A DNA stretch of 59,433 bases, taken from Lysobacter antibioticus HS124. GTDB taxonomy: Bacteria; Pseudomonadota; Gammaproteobacteria; Xanthomonadales; Xanthomonadaceae. The translations under genes and the position numbers were made by a program. The stretch's first letter is position 1; every line of letters begins with the position of its first letter. Positions 1-9,620 of the stretch are shown one piece after another. The DNA is taken from positions 1 through 59,433 of the forward strand of contig NZ_HG424451.1 in assembly GCF_000336385.2 (NCBI RefSeq). Direction: 5' to 3'. The notes under the pieces are model-generated. The model searched no databases. It was given only the letters and a program-made list of their open reading frames with translations, and had not been told where the DNA came from.

Positions 1-84
1 GCCGCGACCACGGGACGCGCAGAGAAATCAACGCCTTCGCTATTGATCGAAGCTACGAAACCGTAGCGCCGGCTTCTATGGACA

Positions 85-141
85 AAAGCTTCAAAGCAAA
101 GCTTCCGTCCGCAAGCGGCCGAGTCACTTTCTTTGTCCAAA
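85..141 (+). repeat. Dispersed repeat, left copy
   Basis: About 47 bases (roughly 95-141) recur at 59385-59431 in the same orientation with one clear mismatch (A at 122, G at 59412). The core contains GTCACTTTCTTTGTCCAA. Downstream, around 165-190, a degenerate complementary segment (AAAGTAATCAAAGAAAA) suggests the full element is an imperfect inverted repeat. Similar elements are, from memory, scattered through Xanthomonadaceae genomes. Function is unknown. Confidence 0.7.
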
Positions 142-356
142 GCGACAAAGCCCTACTGGATTTCCTTCGCTCAAAAGTAATCAAAGAAAACGCCATGGCG
201 GTTTCGGATCAAAAGCCGCTATGGGACGTAGCGTGCGCAGGGCTGTTCCGCACCGGCCATCCTCGGCCTGGCTGCGCACGGCTCGCCTCCCTGTGGGCCG
301 CCCTCCGGGGCTTCAGGGCATTCTCGCCAGGTCGATGCGACGCCAAGCTGTTACGG

Positions 357-380
357 CAATTGCAATTGCAATTGCAATTG
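357..380 (+). repeat. Tandem hexamer (CAATTG)4
   Basis: Four perfect copies of the palindromic hexamer CAATTG, followed by a partial CAG. It lies 41 bases past the coaE stop. A simple-sequence tract of this kind is prone to copy-number change; no function can be assigned. Confidence 0.85.
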
Positions 381-420
381 CAGCGGCAACGGCAAGAAAG
401 CCGCGCCACGAGGGCGGCGG

Positions 421-1035
421 TCAGGCGTCGGCGGCGAGGGCGCGGTAGCGTCGGTCCAGCGCCGCTACCTGGGTCTGCAAGTCATCCAACGGGCCGTCGT
501 TGACGATCACGTCGTCGGCGATCGCCAGCCGCGCCTCGCGCGTGGCCTGGGCGGCGATCATGCGTTGGGCCAGTTCGGCGTCGATGCGGTCGCGCTGCAT
601 GACCCGGGCCTGTTGCACCGCCACCGGCACGTCCACGACCAGGATGCGCTGCAGCCAGGGATAGGCCTCGCGTCCGCCGCCTTCGGCCAGTAGCGGAATC
701 GCCGCCACCGCGTAAGGGCCGGGCGCCAGCCGGCATTGCCGTTGCAGCATTTCGCGCACGAGCGGGTGGACGATGGCTTCCAGCCGCTTGCGCGCGTGAT
801 CGTCGCCGAACACGCGTTGGCGCATCGCGGCGCGGTCCAGACCGCCGTCGCGATCCAGCACCTGGGCGCCGAAAGCCGAGACTATTTCGGCTAGGCCGGT
901 GCTGCCGGCCGCGACTGCGGCGCGTGCGGACACGTCGGCGTCGGCGACCGCGATGCCGAGCGCCTCGAACCGCCGGGTGACCTCGCTCTTGCCCGAGGCC
1001 ACCCCGCCGGTAATGCCGACGCAGAACCCGGCCAT
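421..1035 (-). CDS. coaE: Dephospho-CoA kinase CoaE
   Basis: Catalyses the last step of coenzyme A synthesis, ATP-dependent phosphorylation of dephospho-CoA, in the cytosol. The N-terminus reads VGITGGVASGKS, the CoaE P-loop, followed by DADVSARA. The IVHP motif and the C-terminal INDGPLDD-like stretch (here VNDGPLDD) also fit the family. The frame is open upstream to 1107, but the ATG at 1035 puts the P-loop at the usual distance from the start and lies 4 bases after the pilD stop, so it is preferred; this gives 204 aa. It is the last gene of a pilB-pilC-pilD-coaE run, an order common in gammaproteobacteria. Confidence 0.93.
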   Translation of the reverse strand: MAGFCVGITGGVASGKSEVTRRFEALGIAVADADVSARAAVAAGSTGLAEIVSAFGAQVLDRDGGLDRAAMRQRVFGDDHARKRLEAIVHPLVREMLQRQCRLAPGPYAVAAIPLLAEGGGREAYPWLQRILVVDVPVAVQQARVMQRDRIDAELAQRMIAAQATREARLAIADDVIVNDGPLDDLQTQVAALDRRYRALAADA

Positions 1036-1039
1036 CGGC

Positions 1040-1927
1040 TCAGGCCAGGCCGGCGAAGCGCAGATAGGCTTGGAGCAGGGCGTCGCCGGAGAAGAACACG
1101 ATCGCACCGGCGATGGCCAGGTAGGGGCCGAACGGGATCGGCACGCCCATGTCGCGCCCCCTCGTCGCCAGCCAGATCGAGCCGATCACGGCGCCGACCA
1201 GGGACGACATCAGGATGGTCGGCAGCACGCCCTTTAGCCCGACCCAGGCGCCGATCGCGGCGAGCAGCTTGAAGTCGCCGCCGCCCATGCCTTCGCGCGG
1301 GTCTTTGACCCGCTTCACCACGACCTGGTACTGCTTGTAGATCCAATTGACCAGCCACAGGCTGAGGTAGCCGGCGATGGCGCCGAGCACGGCCGGCTTG
1401 ACTGGGAAGTACAGGTTGTCGCTGGCGGCGATGATGCCCAGCCACATCAGCGGCAGGGTCAGGTTGTCCGGCAGGTACTGGGTGCGCAGGTCGATGCCGG
1501 ACAGGATGATCAGGAAGCTGGTGAAGACCATCGCCCCGAAGCCCTGCCAGCCGAAGCCGAAACGCGCCACGCAGGCCAGCATCAGCAGCATGGTGATCAG
1601 CTCGACCGCCGGGTACTGCATCGAGATCGGGGTCTTGCAGTGGCGACAGCGCCCGCGCAGCGCCAGGTAGCTGAACACCGGGATGTTCTCGTACCAAGAC
1701 AACTGGTGCTTGCAATGCGGGCAATGCGAGCGCTCGACCACGATGCCGGGCGGCGGCGGGTCGTAGACCTCGGGCTGCTCCAGCGCCTCTCGTGCGTCCT
1801 TCTTCCATTCCCACTCCAGCCGCTTGGGCAGGCGCAGGATCACCACGTTGTAGAAGCTGCCCAGCAGCAGCCCGAAACCGGCCACGAGCGGATACCCGAG
1901 GCCGGGGTTCTGATCTAGAAATGCCAT
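1040..1927 (-). CDS. pilD: Prepilin peptidase / N-methyltransferase PilD
   Basis: Inner-membrane aspartic peptidase that cleaves the leader of type IV prepilins (and usually type II pseudopilins) and methylates the new N-terminal Phe. The cytoplasmic zinc-binding loop is visible as CPHC (about residue 69) and CRHC (about 94). The two catalytic aspartates sit in GIDLRTQYLPD and in the GxGD-type motif GGGDFKLL. Several hydrophobic helices follow, and the 295 aa length is typical. The pilins at 12641 and 13427 have leaders ending in G before F, matching PilD substrates. It lies 21 bases after pilC and 4 bases before coaE. Confidence 0.95.
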   Translation of the reverse strand: MAFLDQNPGLGYPLVAGFGLLLGSFYNVVILRLPKRLEWEWKKDAREALEQPEVYDPPPPGIVVERSHCPHCKHQLSWYENIPVFSYLALRGRCRHCKTPISMQYPAVELITMLLMLACVARFGFGWQGFGAMVFTSFLIILSGIDLRTQYLPDNLTLPLMWLGIIAASDNLYFPVKPAVLGAIAGYLSLWLVNWIYKQYQVVVKRVKDPREGMGGGDFKLLAAIGAWVGLKGVLPTILMSSLVGAVIGSIWLATRGRDMGVPIPFGPYLAIAGAIVFFSGDALLQAYLRFAGLA

Positions 1928-1948
1928 GCGGTCAGGATACTTCGCCGG

Positions 1949-3220
1949 TCAGATCGTCGCAGCAAGCTTGAAGATCGGCAGGTACATGGCCACGACCATG
2001 CCGCCGACGATCACGCCCAGAATGATCATGATCAGGGGCTCGAGCAGGCTGGACAGGGCGTCGACGGCGTTGTTGACCTCCTGCTCGTAGAACTCGGCGA
2101 CCTTGACCAGCATGGTGTCGAGCGCGCCGGCCTCTTCGCCGATCGCGGTCATCTGGATCACCATGTGCGGGAACAGGTTGACCTGCTTCATCGCCATGTT
2201 GACCTGGTAGCCGACCGAGACGTCGTCGCGGATGCGGTAGACGGCCTTCTCGTAGACCACGTTGCCGGTGGCGCCGGCGACCGTGTCCAGGGCTTCGACC
2301 AAGGGCACGCCGGCACGGAAGGTCACCGCCAGGGTGCGGGCGAAGCGGGCGATCGCCGCGTTGTGCAGGATCTGCCCGACCACCGGAATCTTGAGCATGG
2401 CCCGGTCGAGGAAATGGGCGAAGGCCGGCGAGCGGTTCTTGGCCATGATGAAGGCGACGGCGGCGCCGATCACTCCCAGCAGCACCGCCCACCACCAGGC
2501 GATCATGAAATCGCTCATGCCGATCACCATCAGGGTGAAGGCCGGCAAATCGGCGCCGAAGCTCTTGAAGGTGGCCTGGAACTGCGGCACCACGAAGATC
2601 AGCAGGATCGCGCTGACCAAGATCGCGACCGCGACCACGGTGGCGGGGTAGAACAGGGCCTTCTTGATCTTGCCCTTGAGGGTTTCGATGTTTTCCTTGT
2701 AGGTCGCGACCGTGTCGAGCACGGTTTCCAGCACGCCGGCCGATTCGCCGGCCTTGACCAGGTTGCGGTACAGCTCGTCGAACTGGACCGGGTGCTTGGA
2801 CATGGCCTCGTACAGCGACAGGCCGCTTTCCAGGTCGCCGCGTACCGCGTTGAGCAATTTCTTCATGCGCGGATTCTTATGGCCCTCGCCGATGATCTCC
2901 AGCGCGCCGACGATCGGCACGCCGGACTTCATCATGGTCGCGATCTGGCGGCTGAAGATGGCGATGTCGCCCGGGGCGATGCGCTTGCCGGCGGCGCCGA
3001 ACAGCGGCTTGCCCTTGGGTTTGACCACGGTCGGGGTGATGCCCTGGCGGCGCAGCTCGGCGCGCAGCAGGTTGGCGTTCTTGGCCGCCTGTTCGCCCTT
3101 CATCTTGATGCCGCGCTTGTCGGTGCCTTCCCAGACGAACACGTCCAACGGGTTGGCGCGGCGTATCTGGGGCTGCGGTTGTTTGGTGGCGGCGCGAGTG
3201 GCGGATCGGGTCGCGGACAT
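1949..3220 (-). CDS. pilC: Type IV pilus inner-membrane platform protein PilC
   Basis: Platform protein of the pilus machine, which couples the PilB/PilT motors to pilin insertion and removal. It has two T2SF/GspF domains (roughly residues 88-210 and 290-413), each with an FSRQIA- or FARTLA-type opening. Three hydrophobic segments are visible, near 190-215, 230-255 and 395-415. The 423 aa length is typical. It starts 3 bases after the pilB stop and is probably cotranscribed with it. The first 20 or so residues are Ser/Thr/Arg-rich and poorly conserved, so the start is likely but not certain. Confidence 0.95.
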   Translation of the reverse strand: MSATRSATRAATKQPQPQIRRANPLDVFVWEGTDKRGIKMKGEQAAKNANLLRAELRRQGITPTVVKPKGKPLFGAAGKRIAPGDIAIFSRQIATMMKSGVPIVGALEIIGEGHKNPRMKKLLNAVRGDLESGLSLYEAMSKHPVQFDELYRNLVKAGESAGVLETVLDTVATYKENIETLKGKIKKALFYPATVVAVAILVSAILLIFVVPQFQATFKSFGADLPAFTLMVIGMSDFMIAWWWAVLLGVIGAAVAFIMAKNRSPAFAHFLDRAMLKIPVVGQILHNAAIARFARTLAVTFRAGVPLVEALDTVAGATGNVVYEKAVYRIRDDVSVGYQVNMAMKQVNLFPHMVIQMTAIGEEAGALDTMLVKVAEFYEQEVNNAVDALSSLLEPLIMIILGVIVGGMVVAMYLPIFKLAATI

Positions 3221-3223
3221 GGC

Positions 3224-4948
<1,725 letters not shown>

Positions 4949-5036
4949 TGCAGCCCTCAGTTTTCCCCACCCTGACTTTACCTGAATCTCAGCGGATGGC
5001 GAGCTGACCTGTGTCGCTATTCTGGAGCCGGGTGGT

Positions 5037-5064
5037 TTGAGCCCCAGCGCACACCGGCTATCCT
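5037..5064 (+). promoter_or_regulatory. Possible sigma-70 promoter for the glycan cassette
   Basis: TTGAGC (5037-5042) and TATCCT (5059-5064) are separated by 16 bases, directly upstream of a strong Shine-Dalgarno (GGGAGGTGA, about 5072-5080). This is the only candidate noticed in the 134-base divergent gap with pilB. It is a consensus match by eye only. Confidence 0.35.
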
Positions 5065-5082
5065 GCGCCCTGGGGAGGTGAC

Positions 5083-5934
5083 ATGCACGTATCCGTAGTA
5101 TTGCCGGCCAAGAACGAGTCGGAGGGGCTGGGCCGTACCCTGCCGATGTTGCGCCAGGTCCTGCCTGGGGCCGAGATCATCGTGGTCGACGACGGCTCGA
5201 CCGACGACACCGCCGCGGTGGCGGCCGGGTTCGGGGCCCGGGTCCTGTCTTCGCCCTATTCGATGGGCAACGGGGCGGCGATCAAGCGCGGCGCCCGCGA
5301 GGCCCGTGGCGACGTCATCGTGTTCATGGACGCCGACGGGCAGCACGACCCCGCCCATATTCCGCTGCTGCTGGAACGTCTGGAGGCCGGCTACGACATG
5401 GCGGTGGGCGCTCGCAACGCTTCCGGTCAGGCCAGCGTAGGGCGGGGGGCGGCGAACGCGTTCTATAACCGCCTCGCCAGTTGGATGACCGGGCACTCGG
5501 TCCAGGATCTGACCTCGGGCTTCCGGGCGGTCCGCGCGGGCAAGTTCCGCGAGTTCCTGCACCTGTTGCCGAACGGCTTCAGCTACCCGACCACCAGCAC
5601 GATGGCCTTCTTCCGCAGCGCCTATCCGGTGACCTACGTGCCGATCGACGTCGCGCGCCGGGTCGGCACCCAGAGCCATATCCGGCCGCTGCGCGACGGC
5701 GTCCGCTTCTTGTTGATCATCTTCAAGATCGCGACCTTGTACTCGCCGCTGAAACTGTTCGCCCCGACTGCCGTCGCCTTCACCCTGCTCGGGCTGGGGC
5801 ACTACGCCTGGACCTACGCCATGCACGGCCGCTTCACGAACATGTCGGCATTGCTGCTCAGCGCGGCGGTGATCGTGTTCCTGATCGGGCTGGTGTCCGA
5901 GCAGATCACCAGCCTGACCTACCGCAAGGACTAA
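5083..5934 (+). CDS. GT2 polyprenyl-phosphate glycosyltransferase (DPM1/ArnC/GtrB type)
   Basis: Predicted to transfer a sugar from a nucleotide donor to undecaprenyl phosphate at the cytoplasmic face of the inner membrane. The GT-A core shows VVDDGSTDDT near residue 34 and the metal-binding DxD in MDADGQHDP (D83, D85). Two hydrophobic segments (about 225-250 and 255-275) give the soluble-core plus C-terminal-anchor architecture of ArnC and GtrB. The length, 283 aa, is slightly short. A strong SD (GGAGGTGA) supports the ATG. It heads a six-gene overlapping cassette; the sugar donor is unknown, though the next gene suggests a HexNAc. Confidence 0.85.
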   Translation: MHVSVVLPAKNESEGLGRTLPMLRQVLPGAEIIVVDDGSTDDTAAVAAGFGARVLSSPYSMGNGAAIKRGAREARGDVIVFMDADGQHDPAHIPLLLERLEAGYDMAVGARNASGQASVGRGAANAFYNRLASWMTGHSVQDLTSGFRAVRAGKFREFLHLLPNGFSYPTTSTMAFFRSAYPVTYVPIDVARRVGTQSHIRPLRDGVRFLLIIFKIATLYSPLKLFAPTAVAFTLLGLGHYAWTYAMHGRFTNMSALLLSAAVIVFLIGLVSEQITSLTYRKD

Positions 5935-5948
5935 GGGCGGAGTATCCG

Positions 5949-7055
5949 GTGCTGGTTTACCTCGTAGGGACCAAGGCGCAGTACATCAAGATGGCTCCGG
6001 TGATCCGCGAGACCATCGGGCAAGGGGTCGACTATGCGCTGATCCTGACCGGCCAGCACCGCGAAACCTTCGACGAGCTGCAGCGCAATTTCGGCCTGCC
6101 CGACCCCGACCTGGTGCTGGTGCCGGGCGAAGAGGCCAAGGACCGGTTGTCCCTGCTGGCGTGGGCGGTCAAGGCCTGGCGCCGCGCCGGCTCCCCGGAA
6201 CTGCGCCGCATCTGGAGCCGGACCAGCGCGGTCGTGGTCCACGGCGACACGGCTTCCACCCTGCTGGGGGCGATGATCGGCCGGCGGTTTTCGCTGCCGG
6301 TCGCGCACGTCGAGGCCGGTCTGCGTTCGTTCGACATCTTCCATCCTTTTCCGGAAGAACTGATCCGGGTCGCGGTGTCCAAGGTCGCGACCCTGCACCT
6401 GTGCCCGGATCCGGTGGCCATGGCGAACCTGGATCGGGTCCGCGGCGAGAAGCTCATGACTCAGGGCAACACCTTGGTCGATGCGATGCGACTGGCGGTG
6501 GCCGCCGAAGCCGACGCCGGACCCCCGACCGAAGAGGCGCCTTATGCGGTGTTCTCGATGCACCGCCAGGAAAACCTGTTCAATCGCGACCGGCTCGATC
6601 GCGCGCTCGGCGTCCTGCAGGCCCTGGCACGGGACGTCATGCCGGTGCGCTTCGTGCTGCATCCAGTGACCCGGCGGCGCCTTGAGAAACTGGGTTTGCT
6701 GAGCCAAATCGGACAGTGGTCGGGGGTGACGCTGGTCGACCGGATGGACTTCCTGTCGTTCGGCCGGCTGATTCGCGGCGCCCGCATGGTGGCCACCGAC
6801 GGCGGCAGCAACCAGGAGGAATGCGCGATGTTGGGCATCCCCTGCGTATTGCTGCGCCAAGCGACCGAGCGGCCGGACGGTTTGTCGGATTCGGTGTTGC
6901 TGGCCGACCTCGACGCGGACAAGATCAAGCGGTTCGCACAGCGTGCCGCCGACGAGCCCGGACGGATCAAATCATTGCCAGCCGCGTCGCCGAGCCGGGA
7001 AATCGTAGCCGCACTGCGCGGCTATCTGAGCGAGCGTCCCGGTCGATGCGCCTGA
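5949..7055 (+). CDS. UDP-N-acetylglucosamine 2-epimerase family protein (WecB-like)
   Basis: Expected to interconvert UDP-GlcNAc and UDP-ManNAc in the cytosol. Catalytic positions of the family are all visible: HGD (D100), HVEAGLR (E122), PFPEE (E136) and MHRQEN (H205). The usual DSGGxQEE nucleotide-binding motif reads TDGGSNQEE (about 283-291), a notable deviation. No ATG lies near the front; the GTG at 5949 has GGAG six bases upstream and begins LVYLVGTKAQ, a typical family start. Length is 368 aa. It starts 14 bases after the GT2 gene and overlaps the next gene by 10 bases. It may act on a different UDP-HexNAc. Confidence 0.82.
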   Translation: MLVYLVGTKAQYIKMAPVIRETIGQGVDYALILTGQHRETFDELQRNFGLPDPDLVLVPGEEAKDRLSLLAWAVKAWRRAGSPELRRIWSRTSAVVVHGDTASTLLGAMIGRRFSLPVAHVEAGLRSFDIFHPFPEELIRVAVSKVATLHLCPDPVAMANLDRVRGEKLMTQGNTLVDAMRLAVAAEADAGPPTEEAPYAVFSMHRQENLFNRDRLDRALGVLQALARDVMPVRFVLHPVTRRRLEKLGLLSQIGQWSGVTLVDRMDFLSFGRLIRGARMVATDGGSNQEECAMLGIPCVLLRQATERPDGLSDSVLLADLDADKIKRFAQRAADEPGRIKSLPAASPSREIVAALRGYLSERPGRCA

Positions 7056-7891
7056 CCGTTCGCTTCGATGTCGACACCTGGTCGTGCGCCCATCGCGGCA
7101 TGCCCTTCTTGATGGATTTCGCCCAACGCCTGGAGGCGGAGTTCTGCTTCATGGTGAACATGGGGCGCGCGGTGTCCCGCGGCCTGCATTTGCGCAAGCT
7201 GGTCCGTTCGTCGTCCCCGGCCAACGTCAGCGAAGAGCGGGTGGACAAACTGGGCTCGATGCAGCGCATGGGGGTGTCCGGCTATCTGAGGACGGCTTTG
7301 CTCAATCCCGAAGTCGGCCTCACCGCCGGCGCCATCCTGCAACGGGCCGGGCGCGAAGGTCATGTGCTCGGCCTGCATGGCGGACGCAATCACGGCGAAT
7401 GGCAGTGGGGAGCGCAGAATTGGAGCGGCGAGCGTCTGCGCGACGAAGTCCTCTGGGGCTTGCGGGCGTTCGAGCGGGTCGGTCTGGAACACCCGCGCCG
7501 GTTCTCTTCGCCGGGCTGGAACTCGCCCTCCGGCCTGCCCGCGGTGTTGGCGCAGTGCGGATTCGAGGAACTGCACGATCGCCATGAGCCCGGCATTCCC
7601 ATCGACACGGTCGCGAGCGGCGGCATCCTGCGCGAAATCAATACCGCGTTCGCCGGCGAGCCCGGCGGCGTGGGGTACTTCGAAAGCTGCCTGGTGCGCG
7701 GGGTGGACGCCGCCAGCGCGGCCGAACGCATCGTTTCCAAATTGCGGTCCGGGCCTGCGGCGCATGCGGTGGTCTACGACCATCCGGTGTTCTGCGCCGG
7801 TATCGGCCGCGATCTGTTCTGCTCCACGTTGCTGGCCTTGCGCGAACGCGGCGTCGGCTTGATTGGCTATGCCTCGGGGAAACCGGCATGA
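7046..7891 (+). CDS. ArnD-like polysaccharide deacetylase family protein
   Basis: NodB-fold amidase predicted to remove an N-acyl group from a lipid-linked amino sugar. The start RFDVDT (D8, D10) matches the RxDVDT opening of ArnD, and GLHGGRNHGEW (H111, H116) corresponds to the metal-binding H-x4-H of ArnD's GLHAWDHH. A later SSPGW and the C-terminal VVYDHP fit the remaining NodB motifs. Length is 281 aa, close to ArnD at about 296. The ATG at 7046 overlaps the epimerase by 10 bases, implying coupling. Placement after a DPM-type transferase mirrors ArnC-ArnD; the true substrate is not known. Confidence 0.75.
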   Translation: MRLTVRFDVDTWSCAHRGMPFLMDFAQRLEAEFCFMVNMGRAVSRGLHLRKLVRSSSPANVSEERVDKLGSMQRMGVSGYLRTALLNPEVGLTAGAILQRAGREGHVLGLHGGRNHGEWQWGAQNWSGERLRDEVLWGLRAFERVGLEHPRRFSSPGWNSPSGLPAVLAQCGFEELHDRHEPGIPIDTVASGGILREINTAFAGEPGGVGYFESCLVRGVDAASAAERIVSKLRSGPAAHAVVYDHPVFCAGIGRDLFCSTLLALRERGVGLIGYASGKPA

Positions 7892-8568
7892 AATCTCATC
7901 ATTGGGACGCGTTGTTCGACAGCAATATCGAACTGTATCGGGGCGCCAGGCCGAAGCGGGCCGAGCGGGTGCTGGAATTTCTCCGCGACATCGACTTGAT
8001 GCCTGCCTCGGTGCTGGAAATGGGCGCGTTCAGCGGCAAGGACATCCGCTACCTATCGGAGAAACTGCCGCAGACGCTCTGCTGCAGCCTGGACAAGGAA
8101 CGGGGCGTGTTCGATCGCGCCGCATCCGCGGCCACTTCCTGCGTGGTGGCCGATGCCTTCCACATGCCGTTCAGGGACTCGGCATTCGAAATCACCTTCC
8201 ACAGCGGCTTGATCGTGGTGTTCGACGACCGTCAATCCGCGAAGATCGTCGAGGAGCAGCTTCGGGTCACCTCCGGCTACGCGTTCGTTTTCGCCCATAA
8301 TCGCTGGAACTTCATCGATGTGCTCGTCTCCGCGGCGAAGCGGCTTCGCGGCAATTCCCTGTTCCGCTATCGTCGTTTCACGAAAGGCCTGCTGCGCGGG
8401 ATGGTTCCCGACAATGGGGCCCTGGTCCGCATCGAGTACGTCGACAACATGCTCGTGAACGCGACACGGCGGCGTGCGCCGAAGCTCGTGGGCGTCGTTT
8501 CGCGCATGGCCGGGTTCGCCGACGCAGTGTTGTGCAACGAAATATTGATGATCGTCAAGGCGAAATGA
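7888..8568 (+). CDS. Class I SAM-dependent methyltransferase
   Basis: Rossmann-type methyltransferase of the Methyltransf_11 kind. Motif I is VLEMGAFSGKDIRYL (about residues 38-52), and a post-motif region VVADAFHMPFRDSAFE resembles the small-molecule and lipid methyltransferases. The acceptor is unknown; the neighbours suggest a sugar or sugar-linked lipid. ATGA overlaps the deacetylase stop by 4 bases. No membrane segment is evident in the 226 aa. The third codon positions look less GC-rich than in surrounding genes, possibly a sign of acquisition, judged by eye. Confidence 0.75.
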   Translation: MKSHHWDALFDSNIELYRGARPKRAERVLEFLRDIDLMPASVLEMGAFSGKDIRYLSEKLPQTLCCSLDKERGVFDRAASAATSCVVADAFHMPFRDSAFEITFHSGLIVVFDDRQSAKIVEEQLRVTSGYAFVFAHNRWNFIDVLVSAAKRLRGNSLFRYRRFTKGLLRGMVPDNGALVRIEYVDNMLVNATRRRAPKLVGVVSRMAGFADAVLCNEILMIVKAK

Positions 8569-9620
8569 AGCACATCGTTCTCGGCGGGCGTGCGAACGGG
8601 CTGGGGATCGCCAGGGCATTGCAGCGCGAGGGCTTCCGGTGCGACGTAGTGGATCTGGACTCGCGCGCCGTCTGCAGCGTGTCCCGCGCGGTAGCGCGCT
8701 TCCATCGGCCCGAGCCGACGGACGACGCAGTCAACGCCTTGATGCTTTCGCTGCTGGCCGATGGCGGCGGCGTGCTCTATTCCACCGATGATCGATGGAA
8801 TGCCTATGTCGCCCGCAATCGCGCGACGCTGCAGGCGGCCGGCGCGAGGTTTCCTTTCGCTGGCATTGCGGCCATCGAGCGCGTAGCCGACAAGCTCGCT
8901 TTGGCCCAGTTGGCGGCCGATGTGCCGGAAACCCGGCTGTACGCCGGAAGCGAGCCCGGTCGCGATTGGATCGTCAAGCCGCGCCATCCGTTTACGGGCT
9001 TCGAGATACGCAAGAAGGGCGCCGGCGCGGGCGAGATCGAGCAGGGGTATCGGGCCGGCGAAGAATTCGTCGTCCAAAAACGCTTGAGCGCGCCGCTGGG
9101 CGGGCACTTGTCGTTATGCGGCTTGCGCACCGATACGGTGATCGGCAGCGTGGTCTATGCCAAGGCGCTGGAGTATCCGCATCCCGGGGGAACTTCCACG
9201 CTTTCGGTGATCCATGAGCGCGCAGAGTTGCATCGCGAGCTGCTGGAGCGCGGCGCGGCGCTGCTGACCGAGCTGGACTATCAGGGGATGTTCGAGATCG
9301 AATTCATTCGCTGCTCCCAGAGCGGCCGCTTGTTCGTCATCGACGTGAACCTTCGGTTCTGGCTCCAGCACGAGCTGGCCCGTCTGTTGGGCATCGACTA
9401 CGCCAATCTTTACCGGCGCTGGCTTTCGGGCGAGGCGGTAGGCGAGCCGGAGCGGTTGCCGGGCTCCGTGGCTTGGGTTCACGAAGGCTTCCCCCTGTCC
9501 TTGTTCTCCGACTGGCGCGATTCATTGGCGGCCGTCGGACACTTGCTGACCCGGCGCTGGATGTGGGCGCATTGGCGGTGGAACGATCCCCGGCCTTTCG
9601 CGAGGTTCCTGGGTGTTTAA
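8565..9620 (+). CDS. ATP-grasp ligase (carboxylate-amine ligase type)
   Basis: Begins HIVLGGRANGLGIARAL, the opening of ATP-grasp enzymes related to D-aspartate ligase and PylC. It ends with a metal-binding region FEIEFI...IDVNLRFW (about residues 245-265), equivalent to the ExNxR motif. Such enzymes join a carboxylate to an amine using ATP. An amine released by the ArnD-like deacetylase would be a fitting acceptor, but this is inference. Length is 351 aa from the ATG at 8565, which overlaps the methyltransferase stop by 4 bases. An in-frame upstream ATG at 8532 is less likely. Confidence 0.72.
   Translation: MKHIVLGGRANGLGIARALQREGFRCDVVDLDSRAVCSVSRAVARFHRPEPTDDAVNALMLSLLADGGGVLYSTDDRWNAYVARNRATLQAAGARFPFAGIAAIERVADKLALAQLAADVPETRLYAGSEPGRDWIVKPRHPFTGFEIRKKGAGAGEIEQGYRAGEEFVVQKRLSAPLGGHLSLCGLRTDTVIGSVVYAKALEYPHPGGTSTLSVIHERAELHRELLERGAALLTELDYQGMFEIEFIRCSQSGRLFVIDVNLRFWLQHELARLLGIDYANLYRRWLSGEAVGEPERLPGSVAWVHEGFPLSLFSDWRDSLAAVGHLLTRRWMWAHWRWNDPRPFARFLGV

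Larger units (their letters stand above)
1..420. other. Non-coding left edge with dispersed repeat
   Basis: No convincing gene is seen. The short open frames here have skewed, low-complexity composition and no family resemblance. The stretch looks less GC-rich than the genes beside it. It holds one copy of a dispersed repeat (85-141) and a short tandem hexamer tract (357-380) just beyond the 3' end of coaE. Confidence 0.6.

Noticed and set aside
78-503. 141-codon open frame at the left edge
   Set aside because: It starts in the dispersed repeat, runs through the CAATTG tract as Gln/Leu repeats and overlaps the coaE 3' end; no protein-like features.
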